A stretch of 13,347 bases of DNA from Caryophanales bacterium UBA1744. Its GTDB lineage: Bacteria > Bacillota_I > Bacilli_A > RFN20 > CAG-826. The notes beneath the pieces were generated by a model, which saw only the letters and a program-made list of their open reading frames with translations, ran no database searches and had not been told where the DNA came from. Position numbers and translations under genes: made by a program. Positions 6,886-13,342 of this stretch are shown here, piece by piece; position 1 is the stretch's first letter; the number at the start of each line of letters is the position of its first letter. The stretch is taken from assembly GCA_002314915.1 (NCBI GenBank), contig DCHU01000076.1, positions 1 to 13,347 on the forward strand. Reading direction: 5' to 3'.

Positions 6886-6912
6886 ACAAAATCCACCTTT
6901 CCTAATAATCAA

Positions 6913-6932
6913 ACCGCAGAACTTTTTGCGGT
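6913..6932 (-). promoter_or_regulatory. Leader hairpin before the 79-aa gene
   Basis: ACCGCA and TGCGGT pair perfectly around an eight-base loop in the transcript leader, followed by TTTGATTATT. The U-tract is poor, so it is either a stabilising 5' hairpin or a weak attenuator. Confidence 0.5.
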
Positions 6933-6937
6933 CCTAT

Positions 6938-6965
6938 ATTGTATGGTTTTAGACGTATTAGTCAA
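6938..6965 (-). promoter_or_regulatory. Promoter of the 79-aa gene
   Basis: On the minus strand TTGACT (6960-6965) and TACAAT (6938-6943) are separated by 16 bases. Each hexamer matches the housekeeping consensus at five of six positions. The stretch 6966-7105 upstream is AT-rich and holds no gene or clear signal that I can see. Confidence 0.7.
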
Positions 6966-7105
6966 CACCCTAAATTAGCCTTTTTATACAGTGTACAAAA
7001 TAGGTAAAAATGTAGTCGATGAAAGCACTTGCAGAACATTCAAAACAAATTTTAAAAATCTATATTTTTGTTAACACGTAGTAATAATTTGAACACTTTT
7101 TGCAG

Positions 7106-7139
7106 GAAAGAAAAAATCCCAAGCGGAACCCGGGATTTT
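7106..7139 (-). terminator. Terminator of the seven-gene TetR cluster
   Basis: On the minus strand AAAATCCC (7132-7139) pairs perfectly with GGGATTTT (7113-7120) across an 11-base loop, followed by a T-rich tract. It lies about 20 bases past the stop of the last gene and is the only strong terminator of the cluster. Confidence 0.88.
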
Positions 7140-7158
7140 ATGATTGACGAAATATTGA

Positions 7159-7563
7159 TTATTCAACCGCGTTGTAATCCGACTCTCTGGTGCAGAGTGA
7201 AAGGATTCCGCCGACCGTTGCCGCGCCACATGTGAAGGCACCGAATACGATGTTTGCGATGGCGATTGCCTTGACCTCGCTCTTAGAGTTGGCGGTCTCA
7301 AGTGCTACAAGCCCTTTATTGGCCACCACTGCTCCAACGATGAGAGCTGGGGTGAGCAAGAAGTATGTCACCGCTGATACGATCATTGAGTATGCGCCAT
7401 ACATGAATCCGATCACTTCCTCGTCAGTTGTGGCCTTAGCGGCTTCAGCGAAGAATGCCTGAGCGCCGAGAGCAAATCCGACGATGCCGAGGATGAAGAG
7501 TGGTATCATGATGCAGTCGATGATTCTTGCGATTTTCAAGAATACGTGTGCTGTCTTTTTCAT
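7159..7563 (-). CDS. Small multi-helix membrane protein, unknown function
   Basis: The 134-residue protein has hydrophobic segments near residues 13-36, 51-84 (long enough for one bent or two short helices) and 96-124, so three to four membrane spans. It ends with a short charged tail (TRESDYNAVE). Its opening (AHVFLKIARIIDCIMIPLFI) resembles that of the 187-aa membrane protein two genes upstream (AHATVVFSKIAKIVSIIVFW), so the two may be distant relatives of the DUF2975/DUF4064 type of four-helix proteins. No catalytic residues are seen. The start lies three bases after the stop of the flavoprotein gene, and the AGGAG ribosome binding site is formed by the last codons of that gene, which indicates translational coupling. 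It is the last gene of the cluster before the terminator at 7106-7139. Confidence 0.82.
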   Translation of the reverse strand: MKKTAHVFLKIARIIDCIMIPLFILGIVGFALGAQAFFAEAAKATTDEEVIGFMYGAYSMIVSAVTYFLLTPALIVGAVVANKGLVALETANSKSEVKAIAIANIVFGAFTCGAATVGGILSLCTRESDYNAVE

Positions 7564-7566
7564 AAA

Positions 7567-8799
7567 TTACTCCTGTTCTGTTCTAGTTTTTATGTTGTCT
7601 CCCGCAAGAGCGCCAGTCGCTAAAGCGGTCTGGATGTTGAAGCCGCCTGTATAGCAGTCGACATCAATCACTTCTCCTGCGAAGAAGAGGTTTGGCACGA
7701 TTTTGGACTCCATCGTGCTGGAGTTAATCTCTTTTGTCGATACGCCGCCCGAAGTGACAACCGCTCTTTCAAAGCCATTGAGACCGAGGTAGGTGAGTTT
7801 GAAGTGTTTGAGCGCTTGAACAAGTTCAAGTCTCTTGGCTTTCGAGAAACTTGTGCATCTCTCATCGACATCGAAGAAAGTGTTCTCGAGGAAGAAATCC
7901 ATGAAGCTTCTTGGCATGAGGCCTTCCAAAAGGTCTCCGACGAAGTTGTTTGGCTTCTTCTCAATATCTCTATTTATACGCGCGAGTAAGGTCTGCTCAT
8001 CAAGGGCAGGCTTTAAGTCGATCTCGAGCTCGATGTTCTCCACCGCTCTCCTGTTGATGAGGGAGGATGTCGTGATGACGATTGGGCCATCGATGTAGTC
8101 GTTATAGAAGGTGAGCTCACCGAATTCGCTGTGTTTCCATTTGCCGTCTTTGACGTTGAGGGAAACACATTTGAGGGTGAATCCCGCCATTCTATGAGGG
8201 ATATCCTCTTCGATTCTGATTCCTGTCAGGGCAGGAACCGGTTCGATGATGTTGTGGGCGAATGACTCGGCGAACTTGTAGCCATCTCCGGTTGAGCCGG
8301 TGAGAGGATATGACATGCCGCCTGTTGCGATGACTAAGTAATCGGCGAGGTAATGGCCTTTGGAGGTTTCGATCTTGAACTTCTCGTCCACTTTCTCGAT
8401 CTTTTTGACGTTTTCGTTAAAACGAAGGGAAACGCCTTTGAGTTTGCACTCGGACACCAAAGCGTCCGTGATGTCATAGGCTTTATATGACTCAGGGAAC
8501 ACTCTATTGCCTCTTTCGGTCACGAGTGGACAGCCTCTGGATTCGAAGAAGTCCATCGTGGCTTTGGAGTTGAAGTGATTGATCGAGGAGAACATGAATT
8601 TAGGGTTTGTCACAACGTTCTCAATGAACTCACGCTCATTGCACGCATTCGTGACATTGCATCTGCCCTTTCCGGTGATGAATAGTTTCTTTCCGGCTTT
8701 CTCGTTCTTCTCGAGGAGGATGACTTGATTGTTTTTGTTGGCGGCCCTGCTAGCGGCGATTAAGCCTGCAGGTCCCGCTCCGATTACTATTGTTTTCAT
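7567..8799 (-). CDS. BaiN/HI0933-like FAD-dependent oxidoreductase
   Basis: A 410-residue flavoprotein of the HI0933/YhiN family, also annotated as BaiN/RdsA or aminoacetone-oxidase-like. The FAD-binding GAGPAG motif is at 7-12. The family signature GKGRCNVTN (43-51) and the ATGG turn with MSYPLTGSTGDGY (158-173) follow. The C-terminal FAD motif is GEVIDVDCYTGGFNIQTALA (375-394). Length and motif order are normal for the family, so the enzyme is intact and cytoplasmic. The physiological reaction is poorly known; one member acts in bile-acid 7-dehydroxylation in clostridia, but the family is widespread and most members do not. No Shine-Dalgarno sequence precedes the ATG; a TTGAAT-N18-TAAACT promoter-like pair ends six bases before it, so an internal leaderless start is possible. 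It is 28 bases after the 187-aa membrane protein gene and overlaps the ribosome binding site of the next gene. Confidence 0.92.
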   Translation of the reverse strand: MKTIVIGAGPAGLIAASRAANKNNQVILLEKNEKAGKKLFITGKGRCNVTNACNEREFIENVVTNPKFMFSSINHFNSKATMDFFESRGCPLVTERGNRVFPESYKAYDITDALVSECKLKGVSLRFNENVKKIEKVDEKFKIETSKGHYLADYLVIATGGMSYPLTGSTGDGYKFAESFAHNIIEPVPALTGIRIEEDIPHRMAGFTLKCVSLNVKDGKWKHSEFGELTFYNDYIDGPIVITTSSLINRRAVENIELEIDLKPALDEQTLLARINRDIEKKPNNFVGDLLEGLMPRSFMDFFLENTFFDVDERCTSFSKAKRLELVQALKHFKLTYLGLNGFERAVVTSGGVSTKEINSSTMESKIVPNLFFAGEVIDVDCYTGGFNIQTALATGALAGDNIKTRTEQE

Positions 8800-8827
8800 G
8801 CAAATAGTTTAGGTTAAAAGGGTATTG

Positions 8828-9391
8828 TTATTCAACAATGTCCTTCTTTGTCTCAAGTTTCTCAGCGGCTGCTCTGAAGTAGACGCCGAGAATGACCAGG
8901 ACGATTGCTTCGATCCATATGCTGCCTGATGCCCAGTTGATTGAGATTGCTTCGCCGGTCAGGAATTCGACTAAAGCCCCCGTGATTGAAGCGAGTGTGA
9001 CAGCTACAGTCCAGTTGCCTGCGTGGATAGCGCCGAGAATCATGAGTTCTTTGCCGCCTTCATGGGTGAATGCCGTGCCTCTCTCAATTTCCTTTGTGAA
9101 GTGCTTTTTAGAGAAGTATGCACCAACGATTGCGCCGCCGCATAAGAGCATTCCATAGACCATCTCCATGATGATTGTGGACCAGTTCTGAGAGGCTTTT
9201 ACGGTGACGAGTTCACGGAATGTCATACCCCCTTCTTCCACTACGACATTAGCGAGTGGAGCCATGGAGATAAGTCCGATTGCGCAGCCTGCTGCACCGA
9301 CTATTGAGCACCAAAATACGATGATTGAGACGATTTTTGCGATTTTTGAAAAGACCACTGTTGCGTGGGCGAATGATTTTTTATTTTCCAT
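8828..9391 (-). CDS. DUF2975-like four-helix membrane protein
   Basis: The 187-residue protein has four hydrophobic segments, near residues 18-45, 73-95, 113-140 and 155-173. Between helices two and three it carries the sequence IERGTAFTHEGGKELMILGAI (103-123). This resembles the conserved G-x-P/A-F-T-x-E-x-x-x-x-L-x-x-x-G element of DUF2975 proteins, which are often paired with small regulators. I assign that family only tentatively. No enzyme motif is visible. The start lies two bases after the stop of the second TetR gene, and the AGGAG ribosome binding site is embedded in the last codons of that gene, so the two are translationally coupled. That suggests this membrane protein is the direct partner or target of the regulator. 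Confidence 0.82.
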   Translation of the reverse strand: MENKKSFAHATVVFSKIAKIVSIIVFWCSIVGAAGCAIGLISMAPLANVVVEEGGMTFRELVTVKASQNWSTIIMEMVYGMLLCGGAIVGAYFSKKHFTKEIERGTAFTHEGGKELMILGAIHAGNWTVAVTLASITGALVEFLTGEAISINWASGSIWIEAIVLVILGVYFRAAAEKLETKKDIVE

Positions 9392-9393
9392 TG

Positions 9394-10032
9394 TTATTCT
9401 CCTAAGAAATCTTTGACTTGGTCATTTAAGACTAAGTCTTTGCTAGGAATGACCTGTGTTAGAGAGTCACTTCCCTGTTTTGCTTCTTTGACGAGGGCTC
9501 TAGCCATACGCGACATGTTGTCGGCGAGAGTCTCATCATCAAAGAACTTGTTGCCTGCCACTATTAAGCTTGTGATGCCTAAAGCGTAGATGATGAGGTT
9601 CTGGTATACCCAGACAGCCTGATCATCATCGAGGCCGAATGTATCTTTGATATATGGTTTGACCTCTTCTAAATGGCCAACCGTGTTAAGGATTGAGTTG
9701 ATGTTGACGAAGTCCTTTCTGTCGAAGAAAAGGATCTTGAAGTATTGAGGATATGCCTTCGCGAACTGGAAGAGCTGATATGCAAGTCCTTTGAAAGGAG
9801 GATTCATGCTGAGTCCTTCCTGGATGTATTCGTCAAACTGTTTGCGGATTCTCACCATGATTTCCCTATTGAGTTCATCCATGGAGTTGAAATGTGTGAA
9901 GATGGTTGCCGCTGTAGCGCCCAAGGCTTTGGTGAGAGTTCTTGCAGAGAGATTCTCGAAGCCGCCACCTCTTACGAGGCCCATTGCTGCAGAGATAAGA
10001 TCTTCTTTTGTGTATTTGCTTGTTCTTGCCAT
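9394..10032 (-). CDS. TetR/AcrR family transcriptional regulator (second in cluster)
   Basis: The 212-residue protein has a TetR N-terminal DNA-binding domain at about 8-55 (TKEDLISAAMGLVRGGGFENLSARTLTKALG, then ATAATIFTHFNSMDELNREI). The helix-turn-helix recognition segment ends in the usual Y/F-x-H-F pattern. The C-terminal half is helical and should form the dimer and ligand-binding domain (FKGLAYQLFQFAKAYPQYFKILFF); its ligand cannot be predicted. AGGAGG lies seven to eight bases before the ATG and overlaps the TAG stop of the amidase gene 11 bases upstream. Length is normal. With a second TetR in the same operon, the cluster probably responds to more than one signal, or the two proteins act on different targets. 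Confidence 0.9.
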   Translation of the reverse strand: MARTSKYTKEDLISAAMGLVRGGGFENLSARTLTKALGATAATIFTHFNSMDELNREIMVRIRKQFDEYIQEGLSMNPPFKGLAYQLFQFAKAYPQYFKILFFDRKDFVNINSILNTVGHLEEVKPYIKDTFGLDDDQAVWVYQNLIIYALGITSLIVAGNKFFDDETLADNMSRMARALVKEAKQGSDSLTQVIPSKDLVLNDQVKDFLGE

Positions 10033-10043
10033 ATGAATACCTC

Positions 10044-11093
10044 CTATAAGGTTTCAGTCAAGGCAGTATCATAGTGGCCATCTAAGTAGTATGTCACGGA
10101 CAAATCATTGTTTTTCCTAAAGACAATTGACCACTTGGTAACCCACTGTCCGTTTTCTTGAACAACGGACTTCAAACCGTTCAATATCTGGCCCTCCTCA
10201 AGGATGCCCGAATTGTCGTCGTAGAGCGATTTGAGAGTATCAAATCTTCTCTTTGAGGACTCTCCACCGGCATTTTGGTCAGGATTTGTGAGGTTTGTGT
10301 TTGTGACAACTGGTGTCTCCACCACGACCATTTCACCGCCATTGAATTCAACTGATACCGATTTACCAGTCTCATCCGATACGGCTAAGTGATGGGAGAT
10401 GTTGCCGGATGGGCAGATATCATACCCTTTGAAAAGGTTTATTGCCTCATCCACTGTTGCGGCTTTGTTGAGGGCGAGACGGATAGCCATCGTTACTGTG
10501 ATGTCCTTCTTGTCTGTAGAAGGGACGATCATTCCGCCTTCATTGACCTCAAGGTCTGCTATGCAGAGACCTTTCTCGTTTATTCCGTCCATAGGCACAT
10601 ATAGGCCTGCGATCGCGAGCATTTTATCGCCCATTGACTCAATTGAGGTCGCGCTGGTGTTGATGTTCGTGAACTCGACGGTTGAGATGGACTTGTAGCC
10701 ATTCTTTGGGATGGATTTCACAACCATCGGAACTGAGGTGTTCCAATCGAAGTTCCTTCCCCAAACGTGGTCGCCTTCGCTATTTAGTGCAGAGATAACG
10801 CTGCAACCAGGCTTGATGACATACGCGTCTGCCGCATTATAGAAACCATGGGAGATCTTCTTGGAGAGGAGTTTAGATAGCTCCTTGTCGTTTGAGATAT
10901 CTCCGTTCATGACTTCATCAAAGTAATAGTCCCCCTTCACGGTCATCGTGTAGAGGTTTTGGCCTTCCAACTTGGAAATGCTGGAGGCGATTTTGAGTTC
11001 TTCCGTGAACAAAGTGTATGTGCCTGCAACGCATAAGAGCATTGCGGCCATAACGCTAGATACCACTATTGCTGCTATTGTTCTTTTCTTCAT
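10044..11093 (-). CDS. Membrane-anchored choloylglycine hydrolase/penicillin V acylase-like amidase
   Basis: The 349-residue protein has an N-terminal membrane anchor or uncleaved signal (about 7-29) and then a region of about 65 residues before the conserved PGCS. Cys97 would be the N-terminal nucleophile freed by self-cleavage. Counting it as 1, Arg113 and Asp116 in WGRNFDW fall at 17 and 20, exactly the Arg and Asp of penicillin V acylase. DGINEKGL (170-176) matches the conserved Asn loop, VVTNTNLTNP (262-271) the second Asn, and WSIVFRKNNDLSVTYYL (321-337) the last Arg (R326, position 230). This is a linear amide C-N hydrolase (Ntn fold) facing outside the cell. Substrates in the family include bile-acid amides, penicillin V and N-acyl amides; which applies is unknown. 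AGGAGGT precedes the ATG. A hairpin at 11116-11142 separates it from the lipoprotein gene. The TAG stop overlaps the next ribosome binding site. Confidence 0.85.
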   Translation of the reverse strand: MKKRTIAAIVVSSVMAAMLLCVAGTYTLFTEELKIASSISKLEGQNLYTMTVKGDYYFDEVMNGDISNDKELSKLLSKKISHGFYNAADAYVIKPGCSVISALNSEGDHVWGRNFDWNTSVPMVVKSIPKNGYKSISTVEFTNINTSATSIESMGDKMLAIAGLYVPMDGINEKGLCIADLEVNEGGMIVPSTDKKDITVTMAIRLALNKAATVDEAINLFKGYDICPSGNISHHLAVSDETGKSVSVEFNGGEMVVVETPVVTNTNLTNPDQNAGGESSKRRFDTLKSLYDDNSGILEEGQILNGLKSVVQENGQWVTKWSIVFRKNNDLSVTYYLDGHYDTALTETL

Positions 11094-11115
11094 GATTACC
11101 TCCTTATATTCGTAA

Positions 11116-11142
11116 AAGAGCCATCTATTCGGGACGACTCTT
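11116..11142 (-). promoter_or_regulatory. Stem-loop between lipoprotein and amidase genes
   Basis: On the minus strand AAGAGTCGTC (11133-11142) pairs with GATGGCTCTT (11116-11125) across a seven-base loop, with two G-U pairs, followed by only TTACG. With four U at its foot it may be a partial terminator that lowers expression of the downstream genes, or a processing site. Confidence 0.5.
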
Positions 11143-11147
11143 ATCGT

Positions 11148-12059
11148 TTAGTCCACGTAAAGTGAGCCAGATCCGGTGTTGACGTACATTGTGGCGGCGC
11201 CTTCGCCGAACACTTTGTCTCCACCGACTACGGAATACGTTTTATCCGTGTGCAATCCACCGGATGAAGTGCTCCAATCAAGGATAGCACCTGTGTCATT
11301 CATCTTAAGATGAACAGAACCGGATGACGTATTGATGTAATATCTTCCGTTTCCGGATACCACTGTGTGGACTGAGCCGGAGCTGGTGTTGATATCGGTT
11401 GTCTTCACATCCATTTTTGTGATGTGCACGGAACCGGATGACGTACCTAAATCAAGGGTTGTCGCTTTGACGTCTTCGAGAGTGATTGATCCCGATGATG
11501 TGCCGATGTCGAGCTGGTCCTCCACTGTCGCTTTTGCGATGCGGACGGAACCTGATGATGTGCCGATGTTTGATGCGTGTGCCTCAAGGGTGTTGACCTT
11601 GATCATTCCGCTTGAAGCGGTGAGGTCAATCATGTCTCCTTTGAGTGTCTCAGCGATGATTGGTGCGCTAGATGAGATTAAGTTCATCCTTGATGCATAT
11701 GGGAAGGTGATTGTTACTTCCTTATCGTTGTAATCGACTGTTGAGATGACTCCTGAGTCCCAGAACTCGACGTTTAGGACTCCTTCGTTGAAGTAGGAAT
11801 GAACCTTCTTTCTTGCTTCGAGTTCATTATCCTCTTCGATTTTGATGCTTGTCGCTGTTGCATCCTCGATAAGAGTGACTTTGCCGCAGCGCCAATTGAG
11901 GTTGATTGTCTTCAAATCTCCCTCATATTCAATTGTGCCAGCCTCATATTTGCCGGCATTTTCATAAGAATGTCCTCTGATGACTTGGTGGAATGTGCAA
12001 CTTGTTGCACCCATCAAGAACACAGCAAGGGACATTGCCTTAAATGCTAAGTGTTTCAT
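11148..12059 (-). CDS. DUF4097-type beta-repeat lipoprotein
   Basis: The 303-residue protein has a signal peptide ending in GATSC (Cys21), a lipobox-like site, so it should be anchored outside the membrane. After a non-repeated beta region (about 40-140) it consists of eight repeats of about 20 residues with the core T-S-S-G-S-V (148-152, 167-172, 187-192, 206-211, 225-230, 244-249, 264-268, 296-300). This is the DUF4097 (or adhesin-like right-handed beta-helix) pattern; such proteins are often in envelope-stress operons beside sensors or PspC-like proteins. No catalytic residue is visible. The ATG follows the stop of the first TetR gene by 13 bases; only a weak AGGA lies 16 bases upstream, so translation may depend on coupling. 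The start is supported by the signal peptide. Confidence 0.88.
   Translation of the reverse strand: MKHLAFKAMSLAVFLMGATSCTFHQVIRGHSYENAGKYEAGTIEYEGDLKTINLNWRCGKVTLIEDATATSIKIEEDNELEARKKVHSYFNEGVLNVEFWDSGVISTVDYNDKEVTITFPYASRMNLISSSAPIIAETLKGDMIDLTASSGMIKVNTLEAHASNIGTSSGSVRIAKATVEDQLDIGTSSGSITLEDVKATTLDLGTSSGSVHITKMDVKTTDINTSSGSVHTVVSGNGRYYINTSSGSVHLKMNDTGAILDWSTSSGGLHTDKTYSVVGGDKVFGEGAATMYVNTGSGSLYVD
11151..11624 (-). repeat. Tandem TSSGSV-coding repeats
   Basis: About eight units of roughly 60 bases, each coding for T-S-S-G-S-V/I plus a beta strand, are visible as recurring accggatgacgt / cctgatgatgtgcc words on the plus strand. They are degenerate at DNA level and are protein repeats, not a CRISPR array. 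They could allow unit gain or loss. Confidence 0.7.
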
Positions 12060-12072
12060 ATATGTATGTGTC

Positions 12073-12669
12073 TTATTTCCTAAAGTATGTTTTTATAAAG
12101 TGGTCGATGTGTCTGTTTAATAGGGCTCTAGCCTCATTTTCTCTTTGAGGTTCCCTGTCGAGCATTTGAATCATCTGACCGATCGGGAGAGAGAACTGGA
12201 ATGCGAGCATCTCGGCATCATCGTCATTCAATAGGTCTTTCTCAATCATCTTTTCGAAGAGGATTGTATAAGACTTCAAGATTTCATCGATAAAGTGTTT
12301 GGATGCCTGATTGGAGACGTATTCATTACGATACTGCTCCTGGTTAAGTATCTTTCTCGCCTTGATTACGAGTGGGTCATGGATGGTCGTGTTAAGCTGA
12401 ATGAGAACGATATGCTTGAACTCATCGCCGTTTCTAGGGATGAATGCGCGTTCTCTAGCCATGCGAACATTTTCCTCATAGTGTTCGTCCAGCATTTCGA
12501 TAAGAGAATGGAACAGTTCGTTCTTGCCTTTGAAGTAACGGTAGATAGCGGGACCGCTGATACCGACCACTTCTGCAAGTTCATCCACGCCTACACCATC
12601 AAAACCCCTCTCTGCATAGAGGTCTAGTGCGGCTAATAGGATTCTTTCTCTTGTGTTGCTTTTGACCAT
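12073..12669 (-). CDS. TetR/AcrR family transcriptional repressor (first in cluster)
   Basis: The 198-residue protein has a typical TetR DNA-binding domain (6-47: TRERILLAALDLYAERGFDG, VGVDELAEVVGISGPAIYRY, FKGKNELFHSLIEML). The signature turn is G-I-S-G-P-A-I-Y-R-Y-F. The helical C-terminal half (about 60-198) would bind an unknown ligand. GAGGTAA lies seven bases before the ATG. It is the first gene of the cluster and its own promoter contains a perfect 14-base palindrome in the spacer, with related half sites 30 bases to each side, so it very likely represses itself and the downstream genes. A short 13-base gap leads to the DUF4097 lipoprotein gene. Length and domain structure are normal. 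The binding site assignment is inference from position. Confidence 0.92.
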   Translation of the reverse strand: MVKSNTRERILLAALDLYAERGFDGVGVDELAEVVGISGPAIYRYFKGKNELFHSLIEMLDEHYEENVRMARERAFIPRNGDEFKHIVLIQLNTTIHDPLVIKARKILNQEQYRNEYVSNQASKHFIDEILKSYTILFEKMIEKDLLNDDDAEMLAFQFSLPIGQMIQMLDREPQRENEARALLNRHIDHFIKTYFRK

Positions 12670-12692
12670 AATTTACCTCGTTAACAAACAAG

Positions 12693-12721
12693 ACTATAGT
12701 TAACGCTCGTTAATTTGTCAA
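12693..12721 (-). promoter_or_regulatory. Promoter of the TetR-led cluster
   Basis: On the minus strand TTGACA (12716-12721) and TATAGT (12693-12698) are exactly 17 bases apart, a near-perfect housekeeping promoter. The predicted start is about 12686, leaving a leader of about 17 bases before the ATG at 12669. Confidence 0.85.
12700..12713. promoter_or_regulatory. TetR-type operator palindrome
   Basis: TTAACGCTCGTTAA is a perfect inverted repeat lying wholly inside the 17-base promoter spacer. The half site CTCGTTAA recurs at 12677-12684 over the ribosome binding site region, and an imperfect copy TTAACGATTGTTTA lies at 12730-12743. The sites are spaced 30 bases apart, about three helical turns. 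Confidence 0.75.
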
Positions 12722-12754
12722 CAATTTCTTAACGATTGTTTAGAAATATAAATT

Positions 12755-12781
12755 GAAAAGAAAAAACCGTCTCAAGACGGT
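12755..12781 (-). terminator. Terminator of the HEPN gene
   Basis: ACCGTC and GACGGT (12766-12771 and 12776-12781) form a perfect stem with a four-base loop; on the minus strand it runs into TTTTTTCTTTTC. It isolates the HEPN gene from the TetR cluster. Confidence 0.88.
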
Positions 12782-12808
12782 CTTATCTAAGCTAAATATT
12801 AAAATGGT

Positions 12809-13342
12809 TCAGTCTGTCGGTTTTACAACAATAACGTCACTATCTAAAAACCTCTGTTGTATAACCTCAAGGACAACTACGTCACACTTTGGAATTCCGA
12901 TTCCTTGCACCTTTTGATACTCGCCATCTAACGATAAGAACTCTTTGTACAATCCGATGAAATGCCCGTCGTTCTCTTCGACAATCTCTACTGATATCGT
13001 TTTTCTAACCAGTTCTTTCGTCCATTTTTTATAGGTCAAACTAACAATAGATTCAATCAGTGGCGGAAGTTCTCTTTCCACTGATTCTTTCAAGATGTAC
13101 TCATCAACCCCATCGTATGCATGTACAAGGTGGTTTCTCACGCCGCACAATCCTTTAATTGATTGCTGATCTAACTTCGACAATATCGACTTTGGGAGTT
13201 TCTTGATACACTCCTGAATTTGAATCAAATCGAAGGACAACAATCTAGTTCTATCGTATTCGTCCATCTCCGACTGCATATCTTTGCAAATGTCTTTGTA
13301 GTGTTTGATGATGTTTGACAAAGTTTTACTAACGTCGTTCAT
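12809..13342 (-). CDS. HEPN/HepT-like (DUF86-related) protein with C-terminal extension
   Basis: The N-terminal half (about 1-100) is helical and contains R69-N-H-L-V-H74-A-Y76-D-G-V-D, the R-X4-H-X-Y motif of HepT-type HEPN proteins. These pair with MNT nucleotidyltransferases as toxin-antitoxin modules; the HEPN is the RNase or the AMPylated toxin. HepT proteins are usually about 110-140 residues, whereas this one has some 70 extra residues (about 106-177) that look beta-rich (TISVEIVEENDGHFIGLYKEFLSLDG...CDVVVLEVIQQRF) and match nothing I recognise. The start ATG at 13342 is immediately followed by A, giving ATGA, so a four-base overlap with an upstream gene outside the window is possible; an MNT partner would be expected there. 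It stops at TGA, unlike its neighbours, and looks AT-richer, which hints at horizontal transfer. The HEPN motif is clear, but no partner is visible. Confidence 0.75.
   Translation of the reverse strand: MNDVSKTLSNIIKHYKDICKDMQSEMDEYDRTRLLSFDLIQIQECIKKLPKSILSKLDQQSIKGLCGVRNHLVHAYDGVDEYILKESVERELPPLIESIVSLTYKKWTKELVRKTISVEIVEENDGHFIGLYKEFLSLDGEYQKVQGIGIPKCDVVVLEVIQQRFLDSDVIVVKPTD

Noticed and set aside
6886..6912. Longer 88-aa start (ATG at 6912) for the small hypothetical gene
   Set aside because: It has no ribosome binding site and abuts the leader hairpin, whereas AAGGTGG lies at the right distance from the ATG at 6885.
7567..11093. Calling the cluster a bile-acid 7-dehydroxylation (bai) operon
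   Set aside because: Only a BaiN-family flavoprotein and a choloylglycine-hydrolase-like amidase are present; none of the other bai genes is seen, and both families are widespread.
11151..11624. CRISPR-like regular DNA repeats
   Set aside because: The units are degenerate, in frame, and code for TSSGSV beta repeats; there are no spacers and no cas genes.
1006..13342. Reassignment of TAG to an amino acid in this genome
   Set aside because: The amidase gene at 10044 ends at TAG with the next gene's ribosome binding site overlapping it, and all other genes end at TAA or TGA, so TAG appears to be a normal stop.
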